Source: Pseudoxanthomonas sp. PXM01
GTDB lineage: Bacteria; Pseudomonadota; Gammaproteobacteria; Xanthomonadales; Xanthomonadaceae
Length of the DNA: 64,000 bases
Direction of reading: 5' to 3'
Assembly: GCF_014851815.1 (NCBI RefSeq)
Contig: NZ_JACVAJ010000001.1
Span: forward strand, 992,001-1,056,000
The notes below the pieces were generated by a model that was not told where the DNA came from, did not search any database, and was given only the letters and a program-made list of their open reading frames with translations. Both the position numbers and the translations under genes were made by a program. Below, one piece after another: positions 1 through 9,865 of the stretch. Each line of letters begins with the position of its first letter. Within the stretch, counting starts at the first letter, position 1.

Positions 1-852
1 GTAGGCCGGCTGGCGACCGTGGAAGAGGACGTCCTGATACGCCATCTTCACCGCATGCGCGATGTTGCGGTCACGCACCGAACGGCCGTTGACGTAGACG
101 TACTGCTGGTCGGCGCTCGCGCGCGAATAACTGGGCTGCGCGATCCAGCCGTGCAGGCGCAGGCCGGCGGCGGCGTGGTCGACGCGCAGCGCGCTTCGGG
201 AAAAGTCGTCACCCAGCGTTTCGCTGAGGCGGGCGAGCGATTCCAGTTCGTCCGCCTTGTAGCGCCGCGATGGCCGGCCGTTGTGCGAGACACGCAGCTC
301 GATGTCAGGACGCGCCAGCGCCAGCGAACGGAGCCACTCTTCGATGTGGCCCATCTCGGTACGCTCGGCGCGCAGGAACTTGCGCCGTGCCGGCACGTTG
401 TAGAACAGCTCGCGCACTTCCACGGTGGTGCCGACGGCATGCGGCTTCGGAGCCACCTCGCCGACCCTGCCGCCTTCCACCTGCAGCGACGCGCCGTGTT
501 CGTCCTGCGCGCGGCGCGACGTCAGCGCGAAGCGGCTGACCGAGGCGATTGATGGCAGCGCCTCGCCGCGAAAACCCAGTGTGGCGACCGCCTCCAGGTC
601 GTCGAGCGAGGCGATCTTGCTGGTCGCGTGGCGCGATACGGCCAGCGGCAGTTCTTCCGGCGCGATGCCGCCACCGTCGTCGCGGATGCGGATCAGGCGG
701 ACGCCGCCTTCCTCGAGATCGATGTCGACGCGGCGCGCGCCGGCATCGAGGGCGTTTTCGACCAGCTCCTTGACCACGGACGCGGGGCGTTCGACGACTT
801 CGCCCGCGGCGATCTGGTTGATAAGGGTGTCGGGAAGCTGGCGGATCGGCAC
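1..852 (-). CDS. mutL: DNA mismatch repair protein MutL (N-terminal part, cut by window edge)
   Basis: MutL is the mismatch-repair ATPase that couples MutS mismatch recognition to MutH/UvrD or, in MutH-less species, to its own nicking activity. The 284 visible codons cover the GHKL ATPase region: the [10 protein letters not shown] motif, a DDGGGI motif and [11 protein letters not shown] are all readable, followed by the start of the transducer domain. The left window edge removes the C-terminal half. The chosen start is a GTG at 852 giving [20 protein letters not shown], where family members begin. Upstream in-frame codons lack an ATG, so a slightly longer protein from a CTG near 888 is possible. 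It lies 64 bp downstream of amiC, the usual amiC-mutL order in gammaproteobacteria. Confidence 0.95.
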   Translation of the reverse strand, partial: MPIRQLPDTLINQIAAGEVVERPASVVKELVENALDAGARRVDIDLEEGGVRLIRIRDDGGGIAPEELPLAVSRHATSKIASLDDLEAVATLGFRGEALPSIASVSRFALTSRRAQDEHGASLQVEGGRVGEVAPKPHAVGTTVEVRELFYNVPARRKFLRAERTEMGHIEEWLRSLALARPDIELRVSHNGRPSRRYKADELESLARLSETLGDDFSRSALRVDHAAAGLRLHGWIAQPSYSRASADQQYVYVNGRSVRDRNIAHAVKMAYQDVLFHGRQPAY

Positions 853-916
853 GTGCTGGCGGCGCAGGGCGCCGTCTCGGGGAGTCAGCCGTGATGATAG
901 CCGAGCGGGTGCGCGA

Positions 917-2449
917 TCAGGGCGCGCCTGCAGCTCCGCCAGCCGCGACCGTACGCGCGTCGGCCTCAGCCTGCGCGCGGGCGGCGAACAGCGTGCCCGG
1001 TGGTGGCTGGCGGGTGAAGTAGGACTGGATGCCCTCCAGCACCGCGCCCGCGACCTTGCGCTGGTGCGACGGATCGAACAGGCGCTTCTCTTCGTCCGCA
1101 TTGGAGATGAAGCCCGTCTCCACCAGCATGGCCGGCATGTCGGAGTTGCGCAGGACTTCGAAATTGGCGAACTCGATCTGCGGCTTGTGGGTCTTGCCCA
1201 GGCCCTTCAGCGAGGTCAGCACATGGCCGGCGGCGTCCTGCGACGCCTTCATATGACCGCTCTGGGCCAGATCCAGCAGCACGTTGGACAGCGTGTCCTT
1301 GGTCAGGCGCACACCGCCGACCAGGTCGGAGGCGTTTTCCTTGTCGGCCAGCCAGCGGGCGTGCTGCGAAGACGCGCCACGCAGCGACAACACGTAGACG
1401 GATGAGCCCCAGGCACTGCGGTTCTCCGCGGCGTCGGCATGGATCGAGACGAACATGTCGGCTTTCGCGCTACGCGCCTTGCGGGCGCGCTGCGGGCGCT
1501 CGACATACACATCGGTGTCGCGGACCAGGTACGCCTTCATGCCCGGCGTGGCGTTGATCTGGCGCGCGAGCTCCTTGGAGATCGCCAGCACCGCGTGCTT
1601 CTCATAGCGACCGCTGGGGCCGATAGCGCCGGGGTCCTGGCCGCCATGACCGGGGTCGATGGCGATGACCAGCGGGCGCGTGCCGGCGGCGATGGCTGCC
1701 GGCGGTCTGGGCGTTTCTGCAGGAGGTGCTGCCTCGGTCGTCGTGGCGGTCGCGCCCGGCATCGGCGTGGGCTGGCCGGTGGCGATGGTGTAGGTGGGTC
1801 GCTCGCCCGCCGCCGTCTGCGCCGGCACCGCGGCCGTCGTCGCCTGGCCATTGAGGATGGCCTGCGGCGAGGGCGAGGTCGGCGTCGGCTGCACGGTGGC
1901 GGGTGTCGTGCCGGCCTGGACCACTTGGGCGGTCAGCAGCGCGGTGGCACGGGCGGCATCCGCCTGCGTGGACGCCGACGGAGGCGTCGCCGCCGGCGGA
2001 GGGATTGCCGTCGTCGTGGCGACGGACGTGGCGGGCGCTGCCACACCGTCGCCCGGCCACTCGATCACCAGCCGCGAGTTGGCGCCTTCCTGCTCCATCC
2101 GCGGCTTGAGTGCGGTGACCGGTGAGGCCAGGTCGAAGACGATGCGCAGCGTGCTCGCGTCGGGCTGACCGGTACGCACGGCCCGGACGATCCCCGCTGG
2201 GGTCGGCAGGCGCAGGCCGGCCTTCGCTGTCGAGGCCGGCAGGTCGACGACCAGCCGATCCGGGCCTTTCAACATGAGGGTCTTGTACTGGCCGGCACCG
2301 GCGAGCTGGATCTCCGCCCGCGTACCGGTACTGCCCTGGGCGACGGTGACGCCGGTGACTTCACCGGCCAGCAGCGTGCACGGCACCGACGCCAAGACGC
2401 TCGCCAAGGCGAGGCGCAACGCGGCAGTGGTGGGCATCCCCGGGTTCAT
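917..2449 (-). CDS. amiC: N-acetylmuramoyl-L-alanine amidase (AmiC/AmiB type)
   Basis: This is a periplasmic zinc amidase that removes the stem peptide from peptidoglycan during daughter-cell separation. The 510-residue protein has a signal peptide (about residues 1-29), an N-terminal AMIN domain (about 30-132) that targets the septum, and a long Ala/Pro/Thr-rich linker (about 135-258). The C-terminal Amidase_3 domain starts at [12 protein letters not shown]. The expected zinc/catalytic residues are H268, E283, H337 and E444. The insert between H337 and E444 fits the autoinhibitory helix of EnvC/NlpD-activated amidases. The linker is unusually long and low in complexity. A TTGAAT hexamer ends 7 nt before the ATG, and no Shine-Dalgarno sequence is evident. 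AmiB and AmiC cannot be separated by eye. Confidence 0.93.
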   Translation of the reverse strand: MNPGMPTTAALRLALASVLASVPCTLLAGEVTGVTVAQGSTGTRAEIQLAGAGQYKTLMLKGPDRLVVDLPASTAKAGLRLPTPAGIVRAVRTGQPDASTLRIVFDLASPVTALKPRMEQEGANSRLVIEWPGDGVAAPATSVATTTAIPPPAATPPSASTQADAARATALLTAQVVQAGTTPATVQPTPTSPSPQAILNGQATTAAVPAQTAAGERPTYTIATGQPTPMPGATATTTEAAPPAETPRPPAAIAAGTRPLVIAIDPGHGGQDPGAIGPSGRYEKHAVLAISKELARQINATPGMKAYLVRDTDVYVERPQRARKARSAKADMFVSIHADAAENRSAWGSSVYVLSLRGASSQHARWLADKENASDLVGGVRLTKDTLSNVLLDLAQSGHMKASQDAAGHVLTSLKGLGKTHKPQIEFANFEVLRNSDMPAMLVETGFISNADEEKRLFDPSHQRKVAGAVLEGIQSYFTRQPPPGTLFAARAQAEADARTVAAGGAAGAP

Positions 2450-2456
2450 GCCGCGG

Positions 2457-2462
2457 ATTCAA
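2457..2462 (-). promoter_or_regulatory. Putative -10 element of amiC
   Basis: TTGAAT on the minus strand ends 7 nt before the ATG of amiC, and no Shine-Dalgarno sequence is apparent. Confidence 0.4.
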
Positions 2463-2524
2463 GCACCATCCGCCCACGAATGCAAGGTGTTTTCCCTTAA
2501 TAATCCGTGACCTGGCGGATGTTC

Positions 2525-3007
2525 CTAACCGAGCTGGAGAGATGGTGTCTGCAACTGCCCTTCGATCCCCACACGGGCCAGCCACTGCTCGCCGGTGGAT
2601 GACTCCGCGGTGAGCCGGGCCGAGCGGCCGGTACCCTCGACCGCCAACGCCACATGCAGGTCGGCGGCAGGCAGTGCGGTGGCGCCTCGTTCCGGCCATT
2701 CGACCAGCCACAGCACCACGGCACCTTCGTCCAACCCGAGGAACTCGAGTTCGCCCGCATCGCCGATGCGGTACAGGTCCAGATGCCAGGCCTCCCCTCC
2801 TTCGACGGGATAGCGCTCGACCAAGGTGTAGGTGGGACTGCGGATCGCACCTGCGACGCCGAGCGTCCGCAGCAGCGCGCGTGCCAGCGTGGACTTGCCT
2901 GCGCCAAGGTCGCCCTGTAAGTGCACGACGGCGGAGGCGGGGCGCGTACGCGCAAGCGCCTGCCCCAGCGTTTCGGTCGCGTCGTTGTCGGGAAGGAACA
3001 CGTGCAT
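2525..3007 (-). CDS. tsaE: tRNA threonylcarbamoyladenosine biosynthesis ATPase TsaE
   Basis: TsaE is the small ATPase of the TsaBDE complex, which makes N6-threonylcarbamoyladenosine at position 37 of ANN-decoding tRNAs. The 160-residue protein matches family length. Its Walker A is GDLGAGKST (residues 32-40), followed by the SPTYTLVERY and HLDLYR stretches typical of the family. It sits between nnr and amiC, a conserved neighbourhood (yjeF-yjeE-amiB-mutL in E. coli). TAGAAT ends exactly 6 nt before the ATG and there is no Shine-Dalgarno sequence, suggesting its own leaderless promoter. Confidence 0.95.
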   Translation of the reverse strand: MHVFLPDNDATETLGQALARTRPASAVVHLQGDLGAGKSTLARALLRTLGVAGAIRSPTYTLVERYPVEGGEAWHLDLYRIGDAGELEFLGLDEGAVVLWLVEWPERGATALPAADLHVALAVEGTGRSARLTAESSTGEQWLARVGIEGQLQTPSLQLG

Positions 3008-3019
3008 GCGGCGATTCTA
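3008..3019 (-). promoter_or_regulatory. Putative leaderless -10 element of tsaE
   Basis: TAGAAT on the minus strand (3019 to 3014), then CGCCGC, then the ATG. The six-base spacing places the expected +1 on the start codon. Confidence 0.5.
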
Positions 3020-3057
3020 AGCGGTCGTGCGCCGCATGCCACGCCGAACCGCAACGC

Positions 3058-4530
3058 TCACGGATTGGACAATCGCCGAAGGTGCGCGAACAGATCGGAC
3101 GGCAGCAGGCCGCGCTGGCCGTCCCATGCCGCGGCATCGCCGGCCAACGCATGCAACAGCGCGCCCGCGCTGGCGGCGTCGAACGCGGAAAGCCCCTGCG
3201 CGCGCAACGCCGCGATGACGCCGGTCAGCACATCGCCCATGCCGCCCACCGCCATGCCGGGATTGCCGGCATCGATCACGCGCGCCGTTTCGCCGGGCGC
3301 CGCCACGACCGTGCCCGCGCCCTTCAGCACCACCACGCAGCCATGGCGTTGCGCGATGGCCTGGGCCGCTCCGAAACGATCGCGCTGCACATCAGCGCTG
3401 CTGCAATCCAGCAGACGCGCCGCTTCGCCGGGATGCGGCGTCAGGATCGTGTCGTCCACCGGCAATGGCGAGGCGGCCAGCAGATTGAGCGCATCCGCAT
3501 CCAGAACCAGTGGTTTCGCACTGCGCACGGCATGCAGGAACAGCGCACTCCCCCACTCGCCCTGCCCCAGTCCAGGACCGACGGCTATCACGCGCGCACG
3601 CGCGATCAGCGGAGCCAGGTCATCCGTCGATTCCACCTCACGCACCATCGCTTCAGGCCTGCGCGCCAGCAGCGGTGCGACATTGAACGGACGCGTGGCC
3701 ACGCTCACCAGACCAGCGCCGGCACGCAGTGCGGCTTCAGCGCACAGCGCGATCGCGCCGCCACTGCCTTCGTCCCCACCGATGCAGAGCACGTGCCCGG
3801 ATTCGCCCTTGTGCGTGTTGCGGCGACGCGGCAGCAGCCAGCGCGCGAGCGAGTCCTGGTCGAGCAACGAAGCGTCCACCGGTGCGCTATCGAAGGCGAT
3901 GGCAGGAACGTCGAGTTCTTCCAGCGCAAGCTCGCCGGTGTACTCCAGCGCGTCGCCCGTATACAGGCCGGCATGCCGCACGATGAACTGCAGCGTGCGC
4001 GTGGCCAGCACCGCGACGCCCGGCGCGCAGCCCTTGTCCGCATCCACGCCGCTCGGCACGTCGAGCGCGAGCACGGGCGCCGCCTGTGCGTTGATCGCAT
4101 CGATCAGCGCCTGCACGTCCCGTTCCGGCGCACGCGAAAAGCCGATGCCGAACAGCGCATCCACCACCACGTCCGCCTTCGGCAGCGCCGCGTCGAACAG
4201 CGTGACCTTGCCGCCAGCAGCGACGTAGTCGGTGCAGGCGCGCTGCGCGACGGGATTGGCCGGCACATGCGCCGGCAGGTGCACGACCTCGACATGGCGC
4301 CCGGCACGATGCGCATGACGCGCCAGAACATAACCGTCGCCGCCATTGCTGCCGGGTCCGCACACCACGACGATACGTTGCGCCGCCGGCCAGTGCAGCA
4401 GCAGGTCCTGCCAGGCGGCCAGGCCCGCGCGCTGCATCAGCACATAGGGGTCACCGCCAAGGCCCTGCGTGGCGCGCGTATCCAGCGCTCGCGCGGCTTC
4501 CGAGGAATATAGGGGCCAGGTGCCGGACAT
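3058..4530 (-). CDS. nnr: Bifunctional NAD(P)HX epimerase / ADP-dependent NAD(P)HX dehydratase
   Basis: Nnr repairs hydrated NADH and NADPH: an N-terminal epimerase interconverts the R and S hydrates, and a C-terminal ribokinase-like domain dehydrates the S form using ADP. The 490-residue length is right for the fusion. The epimerase half (about 1-215) carries the GPGSNGGDG loop and ALDVPSGVDAD. The dehydratase half (about 220-490) contains LTPHPGEAARL and the NPGMAVGGMGDVLTGVI glycine-rich segment. It is divergent from queG across 67 bp. TAGAAT ends 6 nt before its ATG, mirroring the queG start on the other strand. Confidence 0.95.
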   Translation of the reverse strand: MSGTWPLYSSEAARALDTRATQGLGGDPYVLMQRAGLAAWQDLLLHWPAAQRIVVVCGPGSNGGDGYVLARHAHRAGRHVEVVHLPAHVPANPVAQRACTDYVAAGGKVTLFDAALPKADVVVDALFGIGFSRAPERDVQALIDAINAQAAPVLALDVPSGVDADKGCAPGVAVLATRTLQFIVRHAGLYTGDALEYTGELALEELDVPAIAFDSAPVDASLLDQDSLARWLLPRRRNTHKGESGHVLCIGGDEGSGGAIALCAEAALRAGAGLVSVATRPFNVAPLLARRPEAMVREVESTDDLAPLIARARVIAVGPGLGQGEWGSALFLHAVRSAKPLVLDADALNLLAASPLPVDDTILTPHPGEAARLLDCSSADVQRDRFGAAQAIAQRHGCVVVLKGAGTVVAAPGETARVIDAGNPGMAVGGMGDVLTGVIAALRAQGLSAFDAASAGALLHALAGDAAAWDGQRGLLPSDLFAHLRRLSNP

Positions 4531-4542
4531 GCGCGGATTCTA
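4531..4542 (-). promoter_or_regulatory. Putative leaderless -10 element of nnr
   Basis: TAGAAT (4542 to 4537, minus), then CCGCGC, then the nnr ATG at 4530. Same spacing as tsaE and queG. Confidence 0.5.
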
Positions 4543-4585
4543 GGTCCCGCCCCGGTTGTGGGGAAGTGAATCCGGAGCGGCCTCC

Positions 4586-4597
4586 TATAATCCACGC
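4586..4597 (+). promoter_or_regulatory. Leaderless -10 element of queG
   Basis: A perfect TATAAT (4586-4591) followed by CCACGC and the ATG at 4598. No ribosome site is seen in the 6 nt between. Confidence 0.6.
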
Positions 4598-5680
4598 ATG
4601 TCCTCCATCGGTTCCGCCGCCACCCTGCCCGATCCCACCGCGCTCGCCCGGCGCGTGCGGGTGCTGGCGCGCGAGTTCGGGTTCCAGCGCTGCGGCATCG
4701 CCGGCATCGAATTGGGCGACGACGAGCGCCATCTCCGCGACTGGCTGGCGGAGGGCCTTTACGGCTCCATGGCCTGGATGGCCCAGCACGGCGACAAGCG
4801 CTCGCGTCCGCAGGAACTGATCCCCGGCACGTTGCGGGTGATCTCGGTGGGACTGGACTATGGCCGCAACGACAGCGACGACGCCTGGGACACCTTGCGC
4901 GACGGCGAGCGTGCCTACGTGGCGCGTTATGCGCTGGGCCGCGACTACCACAAGCTGATGCGCAACCGCCTGCAGAAGCTGGCCGAGCGCCTGCAGCAGG
5001 AAGTCGGCGCGTTCGGCCATCGCGTGTTCGTGGATTCCGCGCCAGTGCTGGAGCGCGCGCTGGCGCGCAACGCCGGGCTGGGCTGGATCGGAAAGCACAC
5101 CTGCCTGATCGACAAGGACGGCGGCTCCTGGTTCTTCCTCGGCGAGATCTACGTCGACCTGCCGCTGCCGATCGACGCGCCGGCCAGCGCGCACTGCGGC
5201 ACCTGCACGCGCTGCATCGACGTCTGCCCCACGCAGGCGATCACCGCGCCGTATCGCTTGGACGCACGTCGCTGCATTTCCTATCTGACCATCGAGCACG
5301 ATGGCGCCATTCCGGAAGAGCTGCGACCGGCGATCGGCAACCGTATCTTCGGCTGCGACGACTGCCAGCTCGTGTGTCCCTGGAACAAGTTCGCCAAGCG
5401 AACCGATGAGCCCGACTTCCGCGCACGCAACGATCTGGACGTAGCCACCTTGCCGCAGTTGTTCGCGTGGGACGAAGCGGAGTTCCTGCGACGCACCGAA
5501 GGCTCCGCCATCCGCCGCAGCGGGCATGAGCGCTGGCTACGCAATATCGCGGTCGCTCTGGGTAATGCACCGACCACGCCCGACGTGCTCACCGCACTGG
5601 CGAGCCGTCGCGAGGACCCCTCACCGCTCGTGCGCGAGCATGTGGCGTGGGCGCTGGACCGGCATCAGCGCCCCGCCTGA
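4598..5680 (+). CDS. queG: Epoxyqueuosine reductase QueG
   Basis: QueG performs the last step of queuosine synthesis, reducing epoxyqueuosine to queuosine in tRNA with cobalamin and two [4Fe-4S] clusters. The 360-residue protein shows the ferredoxin-like cluster ligands CGTCTRCIDVCP and the second set CDDCQLVCPW, with YLTIEHDG between them. The C-terminal region is HEAT-like (SPLVREHVAWAL). The start at 4598 was chosen because a perfect TATAAT ends 6 nt upstream, which would place transcription initiation at the ATG. A longer in-frame reading back to 4556 would overlap that promoter and is less likely. Confidence 0.95.
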   Translation: MSSIGSAATLPDPTALARRVRVLAREFGFQRCGIAGIELGDDERHLRDWLAEGLYGSMAWMAQHGDKRSRPQELIPGTLRVISVGLDYGRNDSDDAWDTLRDGERAYVARYALGRDYHKLMRNRLQKLAERLQQEVGAFGHRVFVDSAPVLERALARNAGLGWIGKHTCLIDKDGGSWFFLGEIYVDLPLPIDAPASAHCGTCTRCIDVCPTQAITAPYRLDARRCISYLTIEHDGAIPEELRPAIGNRIFGCDDCQLVCPWNKFAKRTDEPDFRARNDLDVATLPQLFAWDEAEFLRRTEGSAIRRSGHERWLRNIAVALGNAPTTPDVLTALASRREDPSPLVREHVAWALDRHQRPA

Positions 5681-5691
5681 TCGCTGCCGCG

Positions 5692-7203
5692 TCAGCCGCG
5701 CGCTTTCAGCTCCGCCAGCAAGGCGCGCGTCACCGGATCCTGCGCTTCCCCCTGCCCCTTCAGCGCGGGCAACACGCCATTGGCGAGCTGCTTGCCGAGC
5801 TCGACACCGAACTGGTCGAAGGCATTGATGCCCCACAGCACCGACTGCGCGTAGACGCTGTGCTCGTACATCGCGATCAATCCGCCGAGCGACTGCGGCG
5901 TCAGCGCATCCAGCAGGATCATCGTGCTCGGTCGGCCGCCGGCATAGCTGCGGTGCGGATCGTCGCTGGTCTGCCCGTTGGCGAGCGCTTCGCTCTGCGC
6001 CAGCAGGTTGGACATCAGCGCGAGATGGTTTTCCACGTACGGATCGTCGTTGCGGACGGTGCCGACGAAATCCAGCGGCACGATCTGCGTGCCCTGGTGC
6101 AGCGCCTGGAAGAAGCTGTGTTGCACGTCGGTGCCTGCACCGCCCCACCAGACCGGCACGGTGTCGACCCCGACCGGGCTGCCATCCAGCCTCACCGACT
6201 TGCCCAGGCTTTCCATCACCAGCTGCTGCAGGTAAGCCGGGAGCAGCGCGAGGCGCTGGTCGTAGGTCATCACACCGTGCGCGGCATGGCCGAGGACGTT
6301 GCGGTTCCACACAGCCGTCAGCGCATGGCGCACCGCGATGTTGTCCGCCAGCGGCGCACTGACCGCATGTGCGTCGAACGCGGATGCACCCTGGAGCAGT
6401 TGTTCGAAACGATCGAAGCCGATCGCCAGTGCGATCGGCAGGCCGACTGCCGACCACAGCGAATAACGGCCGCCGACCCAGTCCCACATCGGCAGCACGC
6501 GCTCGGGCGCGATGTCGAACGCCGCTGCGGCGCGTTCGGGATTGGCGCTGACCGCGTAGAGGCGATCGCTGCCGCCCAGCCAGTCGCGCAGGATGCCGCC
6601 GTTGAGCAGCGTCTCCTGGGTGCCGAACGTCTTGGAGATAAGCACCGCCGCGGTGCGTGCGGGATCCAGCGGCGCCAGCATGCGCTGTGCCGCCGCGCCG
6701 TCGACATTGGAGAGGAAATGCACGCGGAAGCGGCCGGGGAGCGGCCCGCGCAGCGCATCGGCCACCAGGCGCGGACCGAGATCGGAACCGCCGATGCCGA
6801 CGCTGACGATATCGGTGACGTCGCTGCCTTCCAGCTGCGCGATCAGCGCTGCCATGCGTTGGCGTACATCGAGCGCCGAGGCGTAGGCCTCGCGGGCGAC
6901 GACGGCCTCGGAGTTCTGTCCACGCAGCGCGGTATGCAGCGCCGCGCGCCCCTCGGTGACATTGACCTTCTCGCCATCGAACAGACGGCGGAACGCGCCG
7001 GCAAGATCGGCGGCCTCGCCCTGTGCCAGCAACGTCTGCCACGCAGGCGTGTCGTATGACTGGCGGGCGAAGTTGAAATAGAGCGGACCGCTGCGCACCG
7101 TGTGGGCGGCGACGCGGTCGGGCTCGCGCGCCAGCAGCGTGTTCAACGGGACCCCGCGCAGGCGCGTGGCGTGGGACTGCAGCGCGTCGAGGCTCTGGCT
7201 CAT
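5692..7203 (-). CDS. pgi: Glucose-6-phosphate isomerase
   Basis: Pgi interconverts glucose-6-phosphate and fructose-6-phosphate in the cytoplasm and so also supplies the sugar-nucleotide pathways used by the polysaccharide locus further along. The protein is 503 residues. Readable family segments include [42 protein letters not shown] and [16 protein letters not shown]. The start [11 protein letters not shown] begins one base after the panD stop region; upstream in-frame codons run through panD and were not used. It is the last gene of the pcnB-folK-panB-panC-panD-pgi series. Confidence 0.97.
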   Translation of the reverse strand: MSQSLDALQSHATRLRGVPLNTLLAREPDRVAAHTVRSGPLYFNFARQSYDTPAWQTLLAQGEAADLAGAFRRLFDGEKVNVTEGRAALHTALRGQNSEAVVAREAYASALDVRQRMAALIAQLEGSDVTDIVSVGIGGSDLGPRLVADALRGPLPGRFRVHFLSNVDGAAAQRMLAPLDPARTAAVLISKTFGTQETLLNGGILRDWLGGSDRLYAVSANPERAAAAFDIAPERVLPMWDWVGGRYSLWSAVGLPIALAIGFDRFEQLLQGASAFDAHAVSAPLADNIAVRHALTAVWNRNVLGHAAHGVMTYDQRLALLPAYLQQLVMESLGKSVRLDGSPVGVDTVPVWWGGAGTDVQHSFFQALHQGTQIVPLDFVGTVRNDDPYVENHLALMSNLLAQSEALANGQTSDDPHRSYAGGRPSTMILLDALTPQSLGGLIAMYEHSVYAQSVLWGINAFDQFGVELGKQLANGVLPALKGQGEAQDPVTRALLAELKARG

Positions 7204-7204
7204 A

Positions 7205-7585
7205 TCAGGCGGCCTGCTTGGGGATGCTGCGGTTGGTGTGGGTGATGCGGTTCTGACTGTCCACATAGACGAGCGTGGGCTGGAACGCATCGGCTTCCTG
7301 CTCGCTCATCGAAGCGAACGCAGCGATGATGATCAGGTCGCCAACCTGCACGTGGCGCGCGGCGCCACCGTTGAGCGACACCACGCCGCTGCCCTCGTCG
7401 GCGCGGATCGCGTACGTGGAAAACCGGGCGCCGTTGGTGACGTCCCAGATGTGCACCTGCTCGAATTCACGGATGCCCGTCGCGTCAAGGAGCAGGCCGT
7501 CGATGGCGATGGAGCCTTCGTAGTTCAGCTCGGAATGGGTGACGGTCGCGCGGTGGATCTTGGTCTTGAGCAGGCTGAGGTGCAT
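7205..7585 (-). CDS. panD: Aspartate 1-decarboxylase (pyruvoyl enzyme) PanD
   Basis: PanD decarboxylates aspartate to beta-alanine for pantothenate synthesis. The 126-residue proenzyme has the family start [16 protein letters not shown] and the self-cleavage site YEGSIAID, where the Gly-Ser bond is broken and the serine becomes the pyruvoyl cofactor. NGARFSTY and [10 protein letters not shown] follow as expected. It lies between panC and pgi with minimal spacing, so co-transcription with panB and panC is likely. Together these supply pantothenate, the precursor of the phosphopantetheine arm that the NRPS and ACP of this window need. Confidence 0.96.
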   Translation of the reverse strand: MHLSLLKTKIHRATVTHSELNYEGSIAIDGLLLDATGIREFEQVHIWDVTNGARFSTYAIRADEGSGVVSLNGGAARHVQVGDLIIIAAFASMSEQEADAFQPTLVYVDSQNRITHTNRSIPKQAA

Positions 7586-7664
7586 GTCGACAGGGTCTGG
7601 AACGGGGACGCGAAGTGTATCCCCTCGTGCCCGGCGCGGCGTGCACGCCCCCAAGACGATGCGA

Positions 7665-8507
7665 TCAGAATTCCAGGTTGTCGATCAGTCGCGTCCGGCC
7701 CAGGCGGGCGGCGATCAGCGCGACCTTCGGCGCCTGTTCGCCTTCGTCGGGTGTGGACAGGTCCGGCCGACGGACCACGGTGTAGTCGACGTCGTAGCCG
7801 GCCGCGCCGAGCGCGTGCGCCGCGTCGGCTTCGACCCGCGCCCGTGGCTGTCCGGCCAGCATGCCGTCGCGCATGGCGAGCAGCACCTTGCGGATTTCAG
7901 CGGCGCGCGGCCGCTCGTCCGCCGTCAGGTACTGGTTGCGCGAACTCATCGCCAGACCGTCGGGCTCGCGCACGATGCTGCCGGCAAGGATCTGGATGGG
8001 GAACGCCAGATCGGTGACCAGTTGGCGGATCACCGCAAGCTGCTGGTAGTCCTTCTTGCCGAAGGCCGCCACATCGGGCTGCACCTGATTGAACAGGCGG
8101 CTGACGACCGTGCAAACGCCATCGAAATGACCGGGGCGATGCGCCCCTTCCAGTACGCTGCTGACGCCGGGGACATGCACGTTGGCCGCCAGTTCGACGC
8201 CGAACGGGTACATGGATTCCACCGTCGGCAACCACAGGACATCGCAGCCGGCGCCCTCGAGTCCACTCATGTCCGCTTCGGGCGTACGCGGGTACCGGGT
8301 GAAGTCCTCGTTGGGACCGAACTGGGTCGGATTGACGAACACGCTGGACACCACGCGGTCCGCGTACTGCCGCGCCAGCATCACCAGCGAGTAATGGCCG
8401 GCGTGCAGGTTGCCCATCGTCGGCACGAACCCGACCCGCAGCCCCTGCTGCCTCCACTCCCGGACGCGTGCGCGCAGCGCGTCAAGTTCGGTGATGGTCT
8501 CGATCAT
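7665..8507 (-). CDS. panC: Pantothenate synthetase PanC
   Basis: PanC joins pantoate and beta-alanine in an ATP-dependent reaction through a pantoyl-adenylate. The 280-residue protein carries the nucleotidyltransferase HIGH-like segment [14 protein letters not shown] near the N-terminus, [24 protein letters not shown] and the SSRNQYL segment. Length and motif order are normal. It is 79 bp from panD and 36 bp from panB in the same orientation. Confidence 0.96.
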   Translation of the reverse strand: MIETITELDALRARVREWRQQGLRVGFVPTMGNLHAGHYSLVMLARQYADRVVSSVFVNPTQFGPNEDFTRYPRTPEADMSGLEGAGCDVLWLPTVESMYPFGVELAANVHVPGVSSVLEGAHRPGHFDGVCTVVSRLFNQVQPDVAAFGKKDYQQLAVIRQLVTDLAFPIQILAGSIVREPDGLAMSSRNQYLTADERPRAAEIRKVLLAMRDGMLAGQPRARVEADAAHALGAAGYDVDYTVVRRPDLSTPDEGEQAPKVALIAARLGRTRLIDNLEF

Positions 8508-8543
8508 CGTGGCCCCTGTGGCGAATCGGTGCGCGCGGCGCGG

Positions 8544-9356
8544 TCAGTAGGAATGGGCGTCGTCGGGGAATGCCCCGCTGCGCACCGCGTCGGCATAGGC
8601 GCGTACCGCTCCGGCGACGGAGCCGCCTTCGGCCAGGAAATCCTTGACGAACTTCGGCCGCCGGTGGCCCGTGTCCAGGCCGAGGAAATCGTGCAGTACC
8701 AGCACCTGCCCGTCGCAACCGGCACCGGCGCCGATACCGATGGTGGGGATGGCAAGATCCGCGGTGATCGCGGTCGCCAGCGACGACGGCACGCATTCCA
8801 GCACCAGCAACTGCGCGCCCGCGTCGGCCACGGCACGCGCCTCTTCACGCAGGCGTGCGGCAGCGGCCTCGTTGCGCCCCTGCACCTTGTAGCCACCGAA
8901 CTTGAGCACCGACTGCGGCGTCAGGCCCAGGTGCGCGCACACCGGAATGTCGCGCTCGACCAGGAAGCGGATGACCTCGAGCTTGTGGCCGGCGCCTTCC
9001 AGCTTGACCATCTCGGCGCCGGCCTGCAGCAACGCAATCGCCGCATCCAGCGCACGCTCGGGCGTGGCGTCGGACTGGAACGGCAGGTCGGACACCAGCA
9101 GGGCGCGTTCGAGCCCGCGGGACACGGCGCGCGTGTGGTAGACGATGTCGTCCACCGTCACCGGCAGCGTCGAATCATGCCCCTGCACCACCATGCCCAG
9201 CGAGTCGCCGATCAGCACCAGATCGACGCCGTTGGCGTCCAGCACGCGGGCGAAACTGTTGTCGTACGCCGTCAACATCACCAGCTTGCGACCGTCGCGC
9301 TTGGCGTCGGCGAGGGCGGGAACGGTCCAGGGCTTGCTGTCGGCATGCGTGCTCAT
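8544..9356 (-). CDS. panB: 3-methyl-2-oxobutanoate hydroxymethyltransferase PanB
   Basis: PanB transfers a hydroxymethyl group from methylene-tetrahydrofolate to alpha-ketoisovalerate, giving ketopantoate. The 270-residue protein has [14 protein letters not shown], the metal-binding [11 protein letters not shown] segment, AHLGLTPQS and [18 protein letters not shown]. Its folate requirement gives a plausible reason for its place directly downstream of folK (17 bp gap). All signature regions are intact. Confidence 0.96.
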   Translation of the reverse strand: MSTHADSKPWTVPALADAKRDGRKLVMLTAYDNSFARVLDANGVDLVLIGDSLGMVVQGHDSTLPVTVDDIVYHTRAVSRGLERALLVSDLPFQSDATPERALDAAIALLQAGAEMVKLEGAGHKLEVIRFLVERDIPVCAHLGLTPQSVLKFGGYKVQGRNEAAAARLREEARAVADAGAQLLVLECVPSSLATAITADLAIPTIGIGAGAGCDGQVLVLHDFLGLDTGHRRPKFVKDFLAEGGSVAGAVRAYADAVRSGAFPDDAHSY

Positions 9357-9373
9357 AGCACCGCATTATCCAC

Positions 9374-9865
9374 TCATAACGGATGGATGTTGGACATTTC
9401 CAGCACGGACACAGCATCCCGCGCATCGCCCCACCCCGGGATACGGGCCGCAGGCAGCACATCCAGCAGCGGCACCAGCGCGAAGGCGCGCTCGTGCAGG
9501 TGCGGGTGCGGCACCTGCAGGCCGGGCTCGTCGATCACCGCGTCCCCGTAGAGCAGCAGGTCCAGATCCAGGGTGCGCGGTCCCCAGCGCTCGCCACTCG
9601 GACGATGCCGCCCGAACTCGGCTTCGACCGCCAGCAATCGCTCCAGCAATGCGCGTGGCGCCAGCGAGGTCTCCAGCAGTGCCACGGCATTGATGAAATC
9701 GGGCTGGTCTTCCTTGCCCCAGGCCGGCGTGCGGTAGAAACGCGAGACCGCACGCACGACGACCCCCTCATGGCGGGCCAGCGCCTCGACCGCGCGCCGC
9801 AACGTGTCCGCGGCGTCGCCGAGATTGGCTCCCAGGCCGATGCAGGCCTGGACGATGGGCGTCAT
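9374..9865 (-). CDS. folK: 2-amino-4-hydroxy-6-hydroxymethyldihydropteridine pyrophosphokinase FolK
   Basis: FolK (HPPK) pyrophosphorylates hydroxymethyldihydropterin in folate synthesis. The 163-residue protein begins with GLGANLGD and contains the signature RWGPRTLDLDLLLYGD followed by VPHPHLHERAFALVPL. The ATG overlaps the pcnB stop as ATGA, so translation of the two is probably coupled. Length and motifs are normal. Confidence 0.95.
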   Translation of the reverse strand: MTPIVQACIGLGANLGDAADTLRRAVEALARHEGVVVRAVSRFYRTPAWGKEDQPDFINAVALLETSLAPRALLERLLAVEAEFGRHRPSGERWGPRTLDLDLLLYGDAVIDEPGLQVPHPHLHERAFALVPLLDVLPAARIPGWGDARDAVSVLEMSNIHPL

